A DNA stretch of 64,000 nucleotides from positions 128,236 to 192,235 of the forward strand of contig NW_002476539.1 of NCBI RefSeq assembly GCF_000189635.1, given 5' to 3'. This DNA is from Tetrahymena thermophila SB210. Taxonomy: Eukaryota; Ciliophora; Oligohymenophorea; Hymenostomatida; Tetrahymenidae. Position numbers and translations under genes: made by a program. Shown here piece by piece: positions 26,101 to 37,153 of the stretch. Numbering within the stretch: position 1 is the first letter of the stretch; the number at the start of each line of letters is the position of its first letter. The notes under the pieces are model-generated. The model was not told the DNA's origin. It saw only the letters and a program-made list of their open reading frames with translations, and did not search any database.

Positions 26101-26788
26101 CTTAGAGATTAATTCCAAGTGCTTTTTTGTTAGTCTGAATCAACTCTAAGGTGTCAAAGAAAATATTTTCTTTTTATCCAAGCAAACTGTATTCTTTTTC
26201 TAGCTTTTCCCACTTCAATTGCTTTTCTTTAGGATTGTAATGCAACTTTGGGTCGTTTAGACAGTTATTGTATTCTTCTATTTTTTTTAATGTTTCCTTC
26301 GATTGCTATTTATAATTTTTGAACTAGTTGTAGAACTCTTTTTCATGTTCCTTATATATTAAAATAGACTCCTTTGCTATCTTGCAGTAATTTAACTAGA
26401 CCTCGTCTAACTCCTTATTCATCTGTTCAACGAACTCTGTTGAATCCTTAGAAAAAGCAGGATTTAGTTCTAATATTTCGAAAATAGCTTCTTTGAAAAT
26501 GTTGACTATCTAGGAGAAGACAGGTTGGTTGTTAAGCGAATATCTTCCAAAGTTAGAGTTGGCATTCATAATGTGCTTTTAATTAGGATTTAAGCTAAAA
26601 GAGTCAGCCATATCTTTAATCGCATTCAAGTGATTTTCAAAGTGCTTCTGAGACTTAACAACAAACTACACTATATACTCAATGCTAACTTTATAGTCTC
26701 TGAGTCTTTTTTGGATATTAGTAATCATATCAAGACTTAATAGCTATCTGGGTATTTAATACCTTTAAATATCGTCTTAGTATTCCAT
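20185..26788 (-). CDS. BAR-BAR-GRAM-VASt(x3)-TM lipid-transfer protein, about 1781 aa (GRAMD1/Lam-like)
   Basis: Eight exons (minus): 26788-25885, 25584-25493, 25433-24827, 24395-23484, 23377-22885, 22819-22525, 22404-22029, 21851-20185. All phases agree, total 1782 codons. Residues ~10-270 and ~315-580 are long helical, BAR-like regions (FLESLRDYLEGCAKGLKELQ in the second). A clear GRAM domain spans ~750-862 (HHFSCAFAQSINLQGRIYIT, RLIFQSYF, IPKGDILQI, FIYRDDAYNAI). Three VASt domains follow at ~920-1115, 1215-1400 and 1470-1680. The last two share HPLPPSNIPFMPK, FTSGIPKGDSF and STFLQG; the first has LPKFCKVSEKQ and FLKSNWFSGT. The protein ends in one hydrophobic helix (IIIVGFVLIYLSTLLFILIL) just before the stop, as in ER-anchored Aster/GRAMD1 proteins and yeast Lam/Ysp1/Sip3, which move sterols at membrane contact sites. 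That role is inferred from domains. Three VASt copies and two BAR-like regions are unusual. Confidence 0.85.
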
Positions 26789-27453
26789 TAATTAAGAAAT
26801 TCAATTAAATTATTTGTCTAAAAAATGCGGTATTTGAAGATTTCTATTAAATTATTGGGCCTATATTGAACACAAATAAAACTGCAACTTGTTTTATGCT
26901 TATTTAAAAATGATTTTATTTGTGGCTATAAGATTTTTGCTAAAACTTGATAGGAGATTGTGCGCTTATTCTATGCTAAAGAAATTATATATTTTCACTA
27001 ATTATTATCCTTTTAACTTAGAATTATATTAAAAATTTGTTATATTTTGGCAACAAAATTGCATTTAATAAGTCGATTTAAGTTATCACTTCGTATGTAA
27101 TTTCTAAACAATTTATCTATGAATATCGTGATACAATGCATTCATTTGCAAATAAGCAAGCAAACAAAATCAAAACTTGAAAAAACAATCAAATTGATTT
27201 ATTTGCCTCACAACCAATAACTTTATTAAGAGAAGTAGATATTGAGGCCTTATTAGATTTTATTGATGCTTTAAATATATCTTTATTTATTTATTTATTT
27301 ATTTCTTTCTTTCATTATAAAAGCTTGTCATTCATACTTACTGATTGAAGAAAATATTTACCAGTTCAGTTGAATCTTAAATGCTTGAAATGAAATATAT
27401 AAATTATCTATTTATTTTCAGGTAATTTAGAACTATAATAATCTATAATAATA
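26789..27453. other. Intergenic
   Basis: AT-rich spacer that should contain the promoter of the GRAM/VASt gene. A TTTA microsatellite lies near 27280-27305. No supported gene. Confidence 0.5.
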
Positions 27454-27832
27454 TCAAGTTCGCTTATTAATTTTTTTTATTTAGCTAAGCCAAATAAAAA
27501 TAAAATCTGAGTAATATTTCATCAACCAAATTATTTCGTTTGCGATATTTTTTTGATCGTAAAATTTCTTTTTTAATATTTTGTAAAGTTAAGATTGATT
27601 GATTGATGTGTGTCTGTAATCTTCTTGTTTAACCAACTTCTATAAAATTAATATCAATAAATTAAACTAAAATTTATTGACTTACTTCGTCTATCTTATA
27701 ATATTATTAAAAATCTTTAATCACCTCAAGTTTATAGCTAATAAATATTTTTCTTTCTATCTTAGATTTTTCTTCCCAGCTAAAATCAATCTCATTTTCT
27801 AAAACTAAATCAAAAACTATTTCTTCAATCAT
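27454..27832 (-). CDS. Small hypothetical protein, about 110 aa, two exons
   Basis: Exon 1 27832-27686 (ATG, MIEEIVFDLVLENEIDFSWE...), a 46-base intron with GTAAGT...TTATAG, then exon 2 27639-27454 ending in TGA. Phases match (0/0). The protein is acidic at the start and basic/hydrophobic at the end (FIFIWLSQIKKINKRT). I recognise no domain. Codon composition and the intron signals support a gene, but it is short and could be extended or be a relic. Confidence 0.4.
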
Positions 27833-28089
27833 TTCTAAAAAAAAAATAATCAAAAAATTTAGATATTGTTTTTCATAATTTTCTCGATTGCGTATTTGTT
27901 TTTAAAAATGTAAGCTTTTTATTAAATTTTAGAATAATATAAATATTTTTTGATTTGGTTACTAATTGAGTGGCCATTATCAAATAGATTTATTTCATTG
28001 TAACCAAATGCTAATAAATTACAAATTCTAATCAAAAAAGATTTTAAAAACTATTTAAAATAGAAAGTAAAAATGTAAACACAAACATC

Positions 28090-28290
28090 ATGGAACCTAA
28101 AAAATTATAATCGAATTAAGTTTTTTCTCTTCCTTATCTGGATATTTAATTATCAAAGTAAAGGAAAAAAGATAAAATAATGTAAAATTCCTTTTAAAGT
28201 GTGTTGTTGTAGTAATTAAAAAAATTTGTATAATAAAAATTATTGAGAATCTAATAAGATTTTTAGAATTCAAATTACTTCTAAATTTGA
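28090..28290 (+). CDS. Possible small Gln-rich protein, 66 aa
   Basis: ATG at 28090, TGA at 28288-28290, open only if TAA/TAG are Gln. The peptide starts MEPKKLQSNQVFSLPYLD and is otherwise basic and Gln-rich. The opposite strand also has a long frame (28088-28381) free even of TAA/TAG, so only one of the two, or neither, is real. The + frame has more protein-like composition. Low confidence. Confidence 0.3.
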
Positions 28291-28718
28291 GAAATAATTG
28301 TAAGTGAGTCATTAAAGCTTTAAACTCTATCAATTTTGAATATAAATTGTAACATGCAAAAAACAATAAACAAACAAACAAATAAATAAATATAATTTGA
28401 TGACAAATTTAAATATGACAGTTTTGTAGAAATGATTAACTTAATACACAAAAGATTAAATAAAATAGATCGATACAAATGCTAAAAATTATTATAATTA
28501 ATAATTTATAAATTCTATTTCTTGATTATTTATGCATGTTAGTTGACAAGAAATTGAGTTTTAATAGCAATCATGTTTAAATTAACCATCTCTTACTCAA
28601 TTACTTATAAATATAGCCGTGCTTTAAAAATGTTATTTAATTAATTTATACACTTTGTTTATTTATTTTATCACGTGTTTGTTTTTTAAATATTTTATGG
28701 ATCAACAAATCAATTAAC
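28291..28718. other. Intergenic
   Basis: AT-rich; holds the 3' end of the eIF2-alpha gene. Nothing else seen. Confidence 0.5.
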
Positions 28719-30551
28719 TCAGTTATCGTTTTCTTCATCTTCTTCATCGTCATCACCCATACCTTCGACTTCAGAATCTTCATCATCTTCGTCTTCTTCT
28801 TCAGCCTTTTCCAACATTTCTAAGTTATCTTGAGCTTTATCACCATAAATTTTAGGCTTTTATAATGAATTAATTAACATTAATATTTATTTTTTATTAA
28901 CAAATTAAATAAATTAATTTTCTATTTCATTTTTTTCTAAATAAATTAAATTTCTATTTCATTAATTTCTAAGCTAATTTTAATAAACATTGTTTTTTAT
29001 AAATATCTAATTCCTATTTTAATTATTTCTATCTGACTAAAACTCTAAAATACTTATTTAACTTTTTAAAATTCTAAATATAAAATCTAATGAATACCTC
29101 AGTTCTAAGCTTGTAAGAACCCTTTTTAGAGATAATAACTTCTTCAACAGCCTTCAAAGCTTCGTTGAGAACTTCAATACCTAAATTTTTGTCTTGAGTG
29201 ACGATGCAACCAGCATAGACGGGAGAACCAATGATTTCAAACTAGAATAAAATTTAAAATTATATTAACACAAAAAGTTAAAAATGTATTGCAAAAATAA
29301 CAAAAACTGGCAGCTATTATTGATTGATTGATAGATTGATTTATTTATTTAAAAGATATCTTTATAGTTAATAATAAATTTGATACATCTATCAAGTTAG
29401 CATCAATAGATAGATAGAGATATTTTATATAATTTATAAGAAATTTTTATTTATTTTTACTTTAACATCGCATTTATTTCTTGATTTGGCTTCACCAGCG
29501 AGTAAAGCAGCCTTAATAGCATCAATACCTTCGTATTCGTGGCATCTTAATTCAAAGTCAGCCTTGATTCTCATAGGTTGAGTGTTCAAACGTCTTCTAA
29601 TAACTTAGAGCAACTTTTCTTTAACTTCAGCAGCAATGTCAATCTTGGTGATGATGGTTTCATCGTTAAGAGCGAATCTGAAGGCATCATAAGCGTGGTT
29701 GAATAACTTGTATAAAGGCCAAACAATCTTAGTATATAAATCATCAATTTTAACACTGCAATCTTAAGGGAGAGATTCGCAGACAGTAATCAAAATTGAA
29801 TGGATATCCTTAGCCTTAGAGAATCTATCTAAACAGGCATTATCTTGATTGTTTCTAACTTTCTTCTTACTTAAATCAATATAACCTATTTTGTTTTTTA
29901 TTTTTCAAAAAATATGTTTTCATTTTATTCCAAATTCTCATTATTAATCTAAATAAAATATTTATTTATTTATTAATATCCTATTAATCGTAATTGCATT
30001 AGCAAATGAAAAACTACCATTTTGGATTGAAAATTATTCCATAAAGTATTTTTCAAGCAATTTGAATTGTTTTCAATTTAAATTTATAGTTTTACCTTTT
30101 TCTTCATCAACTCTAAGAACTTGGACAACTTCTTATTTACCAATTTTTAAAACCTTCTAAATACTTTACTACATTTGCTTGGTCATTTCGTTTGGGGTAA
30201 TCATACCTTCGATTCTGTTGTATTCTAAAAGTTAAACATAACAGCAGTTTTCTTCAACTTTAACAACTTCGACCTATTTGATATTTATAAAAATTATATT
30301 GCATTTATGTGTTTAAACTTTAATTCTATTTTATTTTCTATTAAATAAAGTTTAATTCATTCATAAATTTAATATTGCTTAAAATAATGAAAAAATTAAT
30401 CTAAGTGCTTAGCTTAATTTTAAAAAAATGCTAAATCTATCTATTTGATTTAAATATGAATCATATTGCTTACGACAACCAAGTCATTTTCCTTGGGATA
30501 CTTTTATTCGTAAAAACGATGGGTTTGAATTTTCTTTCTATCTTCAGCCAT
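28719..30551 (-). CDS. EIF2S1: Translation initiation factor eIF2-alpha, 320 aa
   Basis: Five exons (minus): 30551-30474, 30273-30096, 29885-29461, 29241-29098, 28856-28719, 321 codons with stop; human eIF2-alpha has 315 residues. It is the regulatory subunit of the GTPase eIF2, which delivers initiator tRNA to the ribosome. Landmarks: N-terminal RFYEQKYP, S1-type OB fold with LLEYNRIEGMI and VLRVDEEKGYIDLSKKKV, the central helical domain, the C-terminal alpha/beta domain (FEIIGSPVYAGCIVTQDKN) and a very acidic tail. The phospho-loop is strongly changed: the usual SELSRRRIRS is NEMTKQMQQS here, so the residue aligned with Ser51 is Thr57 and the arginines are gone. Codon use is more biased and G+C-richer than neighbours, typical of a highly expressed gene. 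A second, canonical copy may exist elsewhere. Confidence 0.95.
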
Positions 30552-31951
30552 TTTTCTATGTTTATTGATTGATTATTTATTTAATTGGTTAATTAATTTG
30601 TATATTAAGCTAATTAATTTCTTATTGTATTTATTTACCTTCAAAACTAAACTTAAAAACTTCTTTCTTTCTTTATCCTTTTAATTCTTTCTTTTTTCTT
30701 TCTTTCTTAATAAACAAGTTGATCAAAATTATCTTTTTTCTAATTTTTAATAAAGATATAAAACAATAAAATAACTAAAATTTCATTCATTTTCCAAGAC
30801 CTTATTAAATAAATGCTTAATCAAGATATTAATTATCCTTCAAATCAATTATAGATCTTATATTATTTTATCTATTTTATAATAATAAGATTTTAACTCA
30901 TTTTATCTCTCACTTTAAAATTAAAAAATCTTTCTAAAACATTTTATTTATTTTTTTATTAAAAAAAAGTAAAAAATTAAATTTAAATAATTTACAAATT
31001 TTGAATTAAACAAAATTGAATATTAATTAAATAAATATTTCAGTAAATCCTGATCACCAACAAACTTTAAGATACTTAAATGTGTTTATTAGGTTTTTTT
31101 TAAATCAATAAAAATGTATTATAAACAAAAAAAATATTGTCTTTCTCACATATTTATACCATATTAAAAACAGTGAAAAAGTTTAAGAATTAAAAATTTT
31201 TTAATTTTTAATTTTAATGATTTTGAATTAATATTATGTTTATATATATCTAAAAGTATTGAAATTTAACATATATTTTAGTAATAATCTATTCATTAAC
31301 ATGTATAATATAGATATATTTTTAATTTATTGTATTTCAAACTGTAATAAATTTAATGTTTTTAAATATATTTATTTATTTATGAATTTGCTATTTAGTT
31401 TCTATTAAAAATTTAACTAAAACATTAATTGGAAATAATATAATAAGAAGCCTATTTTTAAAAAGCAATTAATGATATTCATTAATATATTTGATAATCA
31501 ATTTATATAAAATCTTTTTTAATTTATTAGCTTTATGATCTATTTTATATTCAAAAATAAATATATTTGTTCATATATATGCACCAAAGATTCTATTACC
31601 TACTATTTATAGCTCTCTTTCTTTATATAAATGTATTATTTTACACTAATTCTTAAATATTAATTTAATTACTAATTAATTATGTTTACATTTAATCTAA
31701 TTTAAATATTAAAAATATAATCCACCAACCATAAAAGTAAATTATGAGATTTTGTTAAGTCTAAATTACATGATTGATAGATTAAAATAAGGAAATTTTA
31801 AGGAAATTTCTTATTTATTTATAACTTGATATTCTAAAAAATGTGTGTTGCAAAAAAAACAAGCAAACAAACAAACAAATATACAAGAAAACAAAAAAAA
31901 CTAAGAACTTTCCAAAGGAAGGCAACTATAAATAATAGGAATACTATTTTT
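30552..31951. other. Intergenic, AT-rich
   Basis: Promoter side of eIF2-alpha, then long A/T tracts and short tandem repeats ((AAAC)n near 31860). The downstream edge holds the 3' region of the selenoprotein mRNA. No coding segment seen. Confidence 0.6.
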
Positions 31952-32023
31952 GGCTTATTAGTATTAGGATTCATGAAAATCTCAGTAAGTACTTTAGAAA
32001 TTTTCATTCATTGGTAAATAAGG
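31952..32023 (-). ncRNA. SECIS element in 3' UTR of the selenoprotein gene
   Basis: On the minus strand the sequence folds as a eukaryotic SECIS. Helix I is CTTATT with AATAAG. The 5' quartet base run is ATGA and the 3' partner is GA. Helix II is ATGAAAATTTC with GAGATTTTCAT (11 pairs, one G.U). The apical loop begins T-AAA, placing the unpaired AA 12 bases after ATGA. Spacing and order fit the consensus AUGA...AA...GA. It lies about 200 bases after the stop codon of the CxxU gene. Structure was judged by eye only. Confidence 0.8.
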
Positions 32024-32217
32024 AAATTGTATTCTTTGTTATGAATAGTTATACTTCAATTTGAAAAGACATCCTACAAATCAAATGAATGACTATTTTA
32101 TTAGTTAGAGTCAGATATTTATTTATTCACTTTTCAATAGATAAAACCTGCTAATTAGTAAACATTTTTTGTGGGATGGCCATATTTAATATTTGCGTTT
32201 GGCAAACGCTGCTTTCA

Positions 32218-32550
32218 TCATCTGTCTTCGTAAAAACTGATTTATTATTCAACTCTATCAACCAAAGTATGAATATTATCTCCTGCTAAAGAGCCATCTC
32301 CTTTTAATTTACTCCACACCTAAACTTGATCATCTGTATTAATTTAGAGGAAAACTTCAAAACTATGATCTTTTTCTTATGATGGGAAGCGATTCACTTT
32401 AACTTAATGATTTTAATTGCCCTACTCGAAAGTTGACTGTAAATGTGATTCGAGTAAACGCAAAGCTCTATTTGATCCTCATGTTTTACAATACTTTACA
32501 TCAAAATTTAAAGTAGCGAAGCTATTATTAAGTGCCTAGTGTAAAAACAT
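32218..32550 (-). CDS. SelW-like selenoprotein (Rdx family), 110 aa with Sec24
   Basis: ATG 32550, in-frame TGA at 32481-32479 read as selenocysteine, then a double TGA stop (32220-32215). It encodes a thioredoxin-fold protein of the SelW/SelT/SelH/Rdx12 group. The redox motif is C21-K-T-U24-G in the context FDVKYCKT-U-GSNRALRLL, matching the family's beta strand, CxxU, helix arrangement. Later, HSFEVFLQI and VWSKLKGDGSL match the family's G-x-FEV and SK-x-G-x-G regions, followed by a C-terminal helix. Length is close to SelW (about 90 residues). A foldable SECIS lies 3' (31952-32023). Family members are thought to act in thiol redox reactions with glutathione or thioredoxin partners. In this code TGA is the only stop, so it has two meanings here. 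No intron. Confidence 0.85.
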
Positions 32551-32876
32551 CGGTTTTTACTGTTTTTTTATTAGAAAACCCAGGCTTTTTTATAAAATTT
32601 TATTCATTTTTCCTTATAAATAAAGCCTCTAATTATAAACTAAAAATTTTTTTATAATTAATTAATTAATTAATTATCTCTGTCACAAAAAACATCTATC
32701 TTATCTTTTAGCTAATTTACTTAAAATATACTATCAAAAATTTGATAAAATAAACTAAAAACAAACTAATGAATTTAAAAAATACAATTTTGATTAGAAT
32801 AATTTTATTTAAAAGCTAAAAGTTTTAATTAATTTTTAAATTTTATGTCAAAAAAAAGTCTTTTATGGTAAGGTAT

Positions 32877-33125
32877 TCAAAATAGCTCTCTCTATTTGAA
32901 TATATCTATTTTTTATTTAGATTCTTTTTTTAGCTGAACAAGTTGATAACCTTAAATGATCACTTAGTTGGTTGGATTTTCATTTTGCTTTATATTTTCC
33001 CACAAAAGTTCTACTTCTAGAAGCTCTCCTAAATTTATGTAACCAAAAATTTTAATATTTTAAAGGAAAGATATTAATTTGTCAGAGCTATTAGTTAACT
33101 CAAAATAAATATTATAATAATTCAT
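32877..33125 (-). CDS. Possible 82-aa protein or gene remnant with an upstream in-frame TGA
   Basis: ATG 33125, TGA 32877. The peptide (FGYINLGELLEVELLWENI in the middle) has coding-like composition. The same frame stays open upstream to about 33330 except for one TGA near 33150 (SPFYL-TGA-SAYQETKK). That TGA could be the true end of another exon, a missed intron, a mutation in a dying gene, or recoding. No SECIS-like fold was seen near it, so selenocysteine is not supported. No family recognised. Confidence 0.35.
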
Positions 33126-33711
33126 CACATCTGCTTTTTTAGTTTCTTAGTAGGCACTTCATAAGTAAAAAGGGCTAAAGATCATATGCTTTTTAGAATA
33201 TTCCTAGCTTATTTAATAGTAATATGGATTATATTTTTATCTAAGCCTTTAAATTGCTGAATAATTTAGTAGTATCTAGTCAAATTAGAGGAGAGTTTTG
33301 AAAATTTGAAATTAGATTTTTAAAAATTATTATCATATAAAGGAAATACATATTGCAGACAGAGTATTAATATTTATGACTATCAATATTATTGCTATTT
33401 ACAGTATATTTTTCTGTAGCTATTGTAAAATTAAAAAAAAAAAAATAAATTAATAAATAAATAAATAAGTTTTTATATTTAATTTTAAACAAATTTATGA
33501 TAATTCAATTTTATGTTTTTTCTTTTTCATATTTTATTTAATTATATATTGATTAATTTATAAATATATATTAATACTTTAATTTTACTCATAATTTATT
33601 TTTAAATTTATTGTTTGTTTTTATGTTTTAGATTAAAATAAAATTTTTATTTTATGTTTTCTTAAATTTTATAAATTAAATTATCTTAAAACTAAAATAA
33701 TTAATTAATAA

Positions 33712-34115
33712 TCACAGATAAATATTTAAATTTTGATCTAAACAGTAGCGATTTTTATATCCAATATAAAGTAAATTTTAAATTGAATTTAAAGTTATTT
33801 GATTATATAATTAAATTATAAAGGAATAAAAAATAAATTAAACCACTTTGAAAAATAATTTTTGACATTGTAATCTAAGTAATTATAGATGGATAATATA
33901 AATAAATTTATAACAAAATTAATTGAATAAGATAAATATAATTAAGTAGACAAAAGAATAATTACTAGTATATTAAAAAGTGAATGAATGTTAATATATA
34001 TTTTAATCCAATTGCTTTTAATTAATATAAATTTATTAAAAAATTTTAAATTAGACATTCATGTAATAAATATATTTAAAAATATTAATGAAAATATTTA
34101 TATATTGATGCCAAA
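33712..34115 (+). repeat. Direct repeat, copy 1 (partner 37154-37595)
   Basis: About 400 bases, roughly 85-90% similar by eye to the segment just 3' of the transmembrane gene. The shared landmarks are CACAGATAA, TAAACAGTAGCGATTTT, TTTGACATTGTAATCT and AATAATTACTAGTATA. It is non-coding. Same orientation as copy 2, start-to-start spacing about 3.44 kb. Confidence 0.8.
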
Positions 34116-35136
34116 TAGATTATTGTAATCTTTTCTATTTAATTAATTTCTTAAATTTATCAATTTTGATTATTAAATTTTTAAAATTTTCAAAAAATAT
34201 TTTTTCAAAAAAAATGACATGGGTGTCTATTATTTCAAATTTACATTTTGCGAATTTATAGCTTTCTAAATACTCAAAAATAAATCTGTTTCAATCTTAT
34301 TTAGCTTTATTTATTATGTTATTCAGATATATTATATTTCGCTTTTTGTAAATTAAATAGGCATTTCACTGTATATTTTATAAATATTTTCTTCAATAAA
34401 TTTATCGCAATTTAAATAAATATAAGAAATTGAAATTATATTTTTAAGTTATTCTTATCTATTCATAGATAAAAAATTTTATAATACTTGCATGATTGTA
34501 GAAAAATAATAATTATAATAAACATTATTCCAGTAAAAATAATAAATAATCAATTAAAATGGCAAATTATTTATGAACAGTGAATTATTTTTATTTTATT
34601 TTACTGAAAATATATTTTTCATATATTTTATTTCAGTTTTTTTAAGAAAGTAAGCATATCATTGATTATTTATATAAAATAAGAAATAAAAAATATTTTA
34701 TTGTGTTATTTTCATTTATTAATATCCATACATTTTTATTATGCAATAATAATATACAATATTTCTCTCAACATAATAAATAGGAGTTTAATGTTTAATA
34801 ATTTATGACCAGTGAATTACTTATATTTTATTATAATTATATTTATAAAATTTTTTTTGAGAAAAAATAAAACTCATCAATCAATCAATAAAAGAAATAA
34901 ATATAAATATAAGTTAATAATACCAGAAATTTTTAAAAATTAAATTAATTTTGTTTATATTTTATTGAAATTCAATTTAATTATTTAATGAATAGTTTTT
35001 TTTGGTTCACGCAAGTATAAATAAAGCTGATAAATTATCAAGAAAGGTAAAAATTAATAATTATAATTTTAAAACAAAACATATTAAAACAAATTAATAG
35101 GAAATAGGAAAATCTCTTAGTCTATCTAATTATTTT
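34116..35136. other. AT-rich region upstream of the transmembrane gene
   Basis: Extremely AT-rich, no coding segment seen. Presumably contains the promoter of the gene starting at 35137. Confidence 0.5.
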
Positions 35137-37092
35137 ATGCTTAAATTTGATTTATTCTCTTCTGAATTTTACTTTAACTTGGGTAGTTAAGACTTTAAAA
35201 AGAGCAGCCTGTAAGGTACAGTTCTTACAGTGGCATCTGTTTTCATAATTTTTTCTTACTTTATTTACTTAATTGTACTCTATGCAAGTAATTAGATAGA
35301 TCCAAAATTTAGATCATAAAATTTTATTATGAATGAAAAGCTAGAAATGCCCTTTTCTTAAGATCTTCTTGGTTTTACTTTTTAATATAACGCTACTTTG
35401 ACTATTGACTAAATTTAAGCAAACTCAAATGTAACTTATTTAGTATACTACGCTCAGTATTATTATAGTGATCCTATTAACAATTTCATGCAATATGTCA
35501 ATCTGGACGTTGTTAAATGCACTGATCCCTAACTTTAAGGTTTAAACTGCGTTGATTTTTCTAAATTAAGTAATAACTACACTTTACTTTTGGATACAAA
35601 TAAGCAGATTATATCCTAACTATAAATAAGCTTATATGGCTGTCGTGATTTAGATTAAATAAAAACTACTGTTCCTGACAACTGTGCTCAATAGTAAGAT
35701 ATAGATAATATTATCAGTAGTCTTTATGGTCAATTTTATTTAAAATTAAAAACTTAATAATATAATACAACTTCCATGAAAATTTAGACCTATTATAGAA
35801 ATATCTTCAATTATCTAACTCCAAGTTAATGCATAATCAGCACTTTAAAAACACAGCTATAAAACACTTAAGTAAGCGAAGGGTTAGTTTTCCAAACTTA
35901 ATAAACTTACTCCTCACCTATTTAGTATGATTAACTCTTATAAAGCTTTGATAGGTAGTTATCTTTGGAAGAAGGACTAGGGCCATACCTCTAAGAGAAC
36001 ATTTTATTAGATGAAATTTTACAATAATTCTAAATTTAATATCCAGCAATCACTGAAGTTTTAGCATAAGTTAATAGTATAACTTTTATAATTATTTTTT
36101 CAAGAATAATTGGAAGATTTTTCTCAAAAAAACTAATATACTAAGACATTTTTATGGTAATTCTTACAAAATTATTCTAAGATAAAAATCAATAAATACT
36201 AAAGCATAATGATATGATACAATAGAAAAATGACTTTTATCTAAAATCTTTAAATATTTAAAATGAGTATATTGAAGATAATTTAGAATAGGAAAGCTTA
36301 CCATCTGCAATAGTTTTACCAAATTTCAAAGCAAAATTTAAAGATTATGTTGAATAAAATTAGATTAAAAATTCATTTACCCAATAAAATATTTTAGATT
36401 TTCAAAGTTCTATAATTTAAAAAGATGAAATCAAAAATTAAAGAAGTAAAGAATTGATAAATTCAAAAGATAATCAACAATACTCGTAAACTAACTACTC
36501 TAATCTAGGAAATTATATTTATAATAAAAAATATGACATTAATGAATAAGAAATTAACGATTCATAAAATTCTTATGGAGAAAAAAAATTCCATAATAAA
36601 AAGGTATTTTAGTAAAAGCTAATTAAATAAAAAAATGACAAAATATTGAATAAATATGAGGCAAATTTATTTTTTTCAGCCTAGTAAATTTAAGATTAAA
36701 ATAGCACAATTATTAGTTAGAATAAGTAGAGCTTATAGAAGATTTCCCTTCCATTAATAAATTAAACTATATCCAAAAAATTAATTGTAAGTGATGAGAG
36801 CAGTTATTAGTTTTAGGTCAGATAAGCTTTTAAGGAATTCATTTCTTCAAGGATGGAAGCAATTAATAACAGCTAGTTGAAGAAAAATATTTGCAATTTA
36901 ATCTTCAAATTTAGGTAAAAATATAATAATATAAAAATAAATCAAACTATTTCTTTTAACTTTAACGGACTTTAAAATCTAAGCAGCATATTTCAAGCAA
37001 GAATATTGATTATTTGTAAGTAAAAAATATCCATAAAGAAGCTTAAAGAAGCATGGATATCTATCAAATGTATGAAGATATAATCTTTTTGA
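35137..37092 (+). CDS. Transmembrane protein, ciliate-type, 651 aa
   Basis: Single exon, ATG 35137, TGA 37090-37092. A short cytoplasmic start (MLKFDLFSSEFYFNLGSQDF) precedes a strong membrane helix (residues ~30-50, TVLTVASVFIIFSYFIYLIV). Next is an extracellular or lumenal region of about 270 residues with cysteines (DVVKCTD, GLNCVDFS, LYGCRDL, DNCAQ) and several N-x-S/T sites. A second membrane helix lies at ~315-330 (VNSITFIIIFSRIIGRFF). The remaining ~310 residues are polar, Lys/Gln/Asn-rich and probably cytoplasmic. This two-helix layout fits large, uncharacterised ciliate membrane-protein families; no transporter or enzyme motif is visible. An earlier start cannot be excluded because the frame is open upstream. 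Confidence 0.75.
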
Positions 37093-37153
37093 AAAAATCT
37101 ATTTCAATGCTTCTAAGTTAAGAATAATTATCTGCTATCTAATTTGTAAGCCT

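Noticed and set aside
28088..28381. Minus-strand frame of about 97 codons without TAA/TAG
   Set aside because: Hydrophobic Ile/Phe/Leu-rich product with no family; the opposite strand frame (28090-28290) is more protein-like. Neither is well supported.
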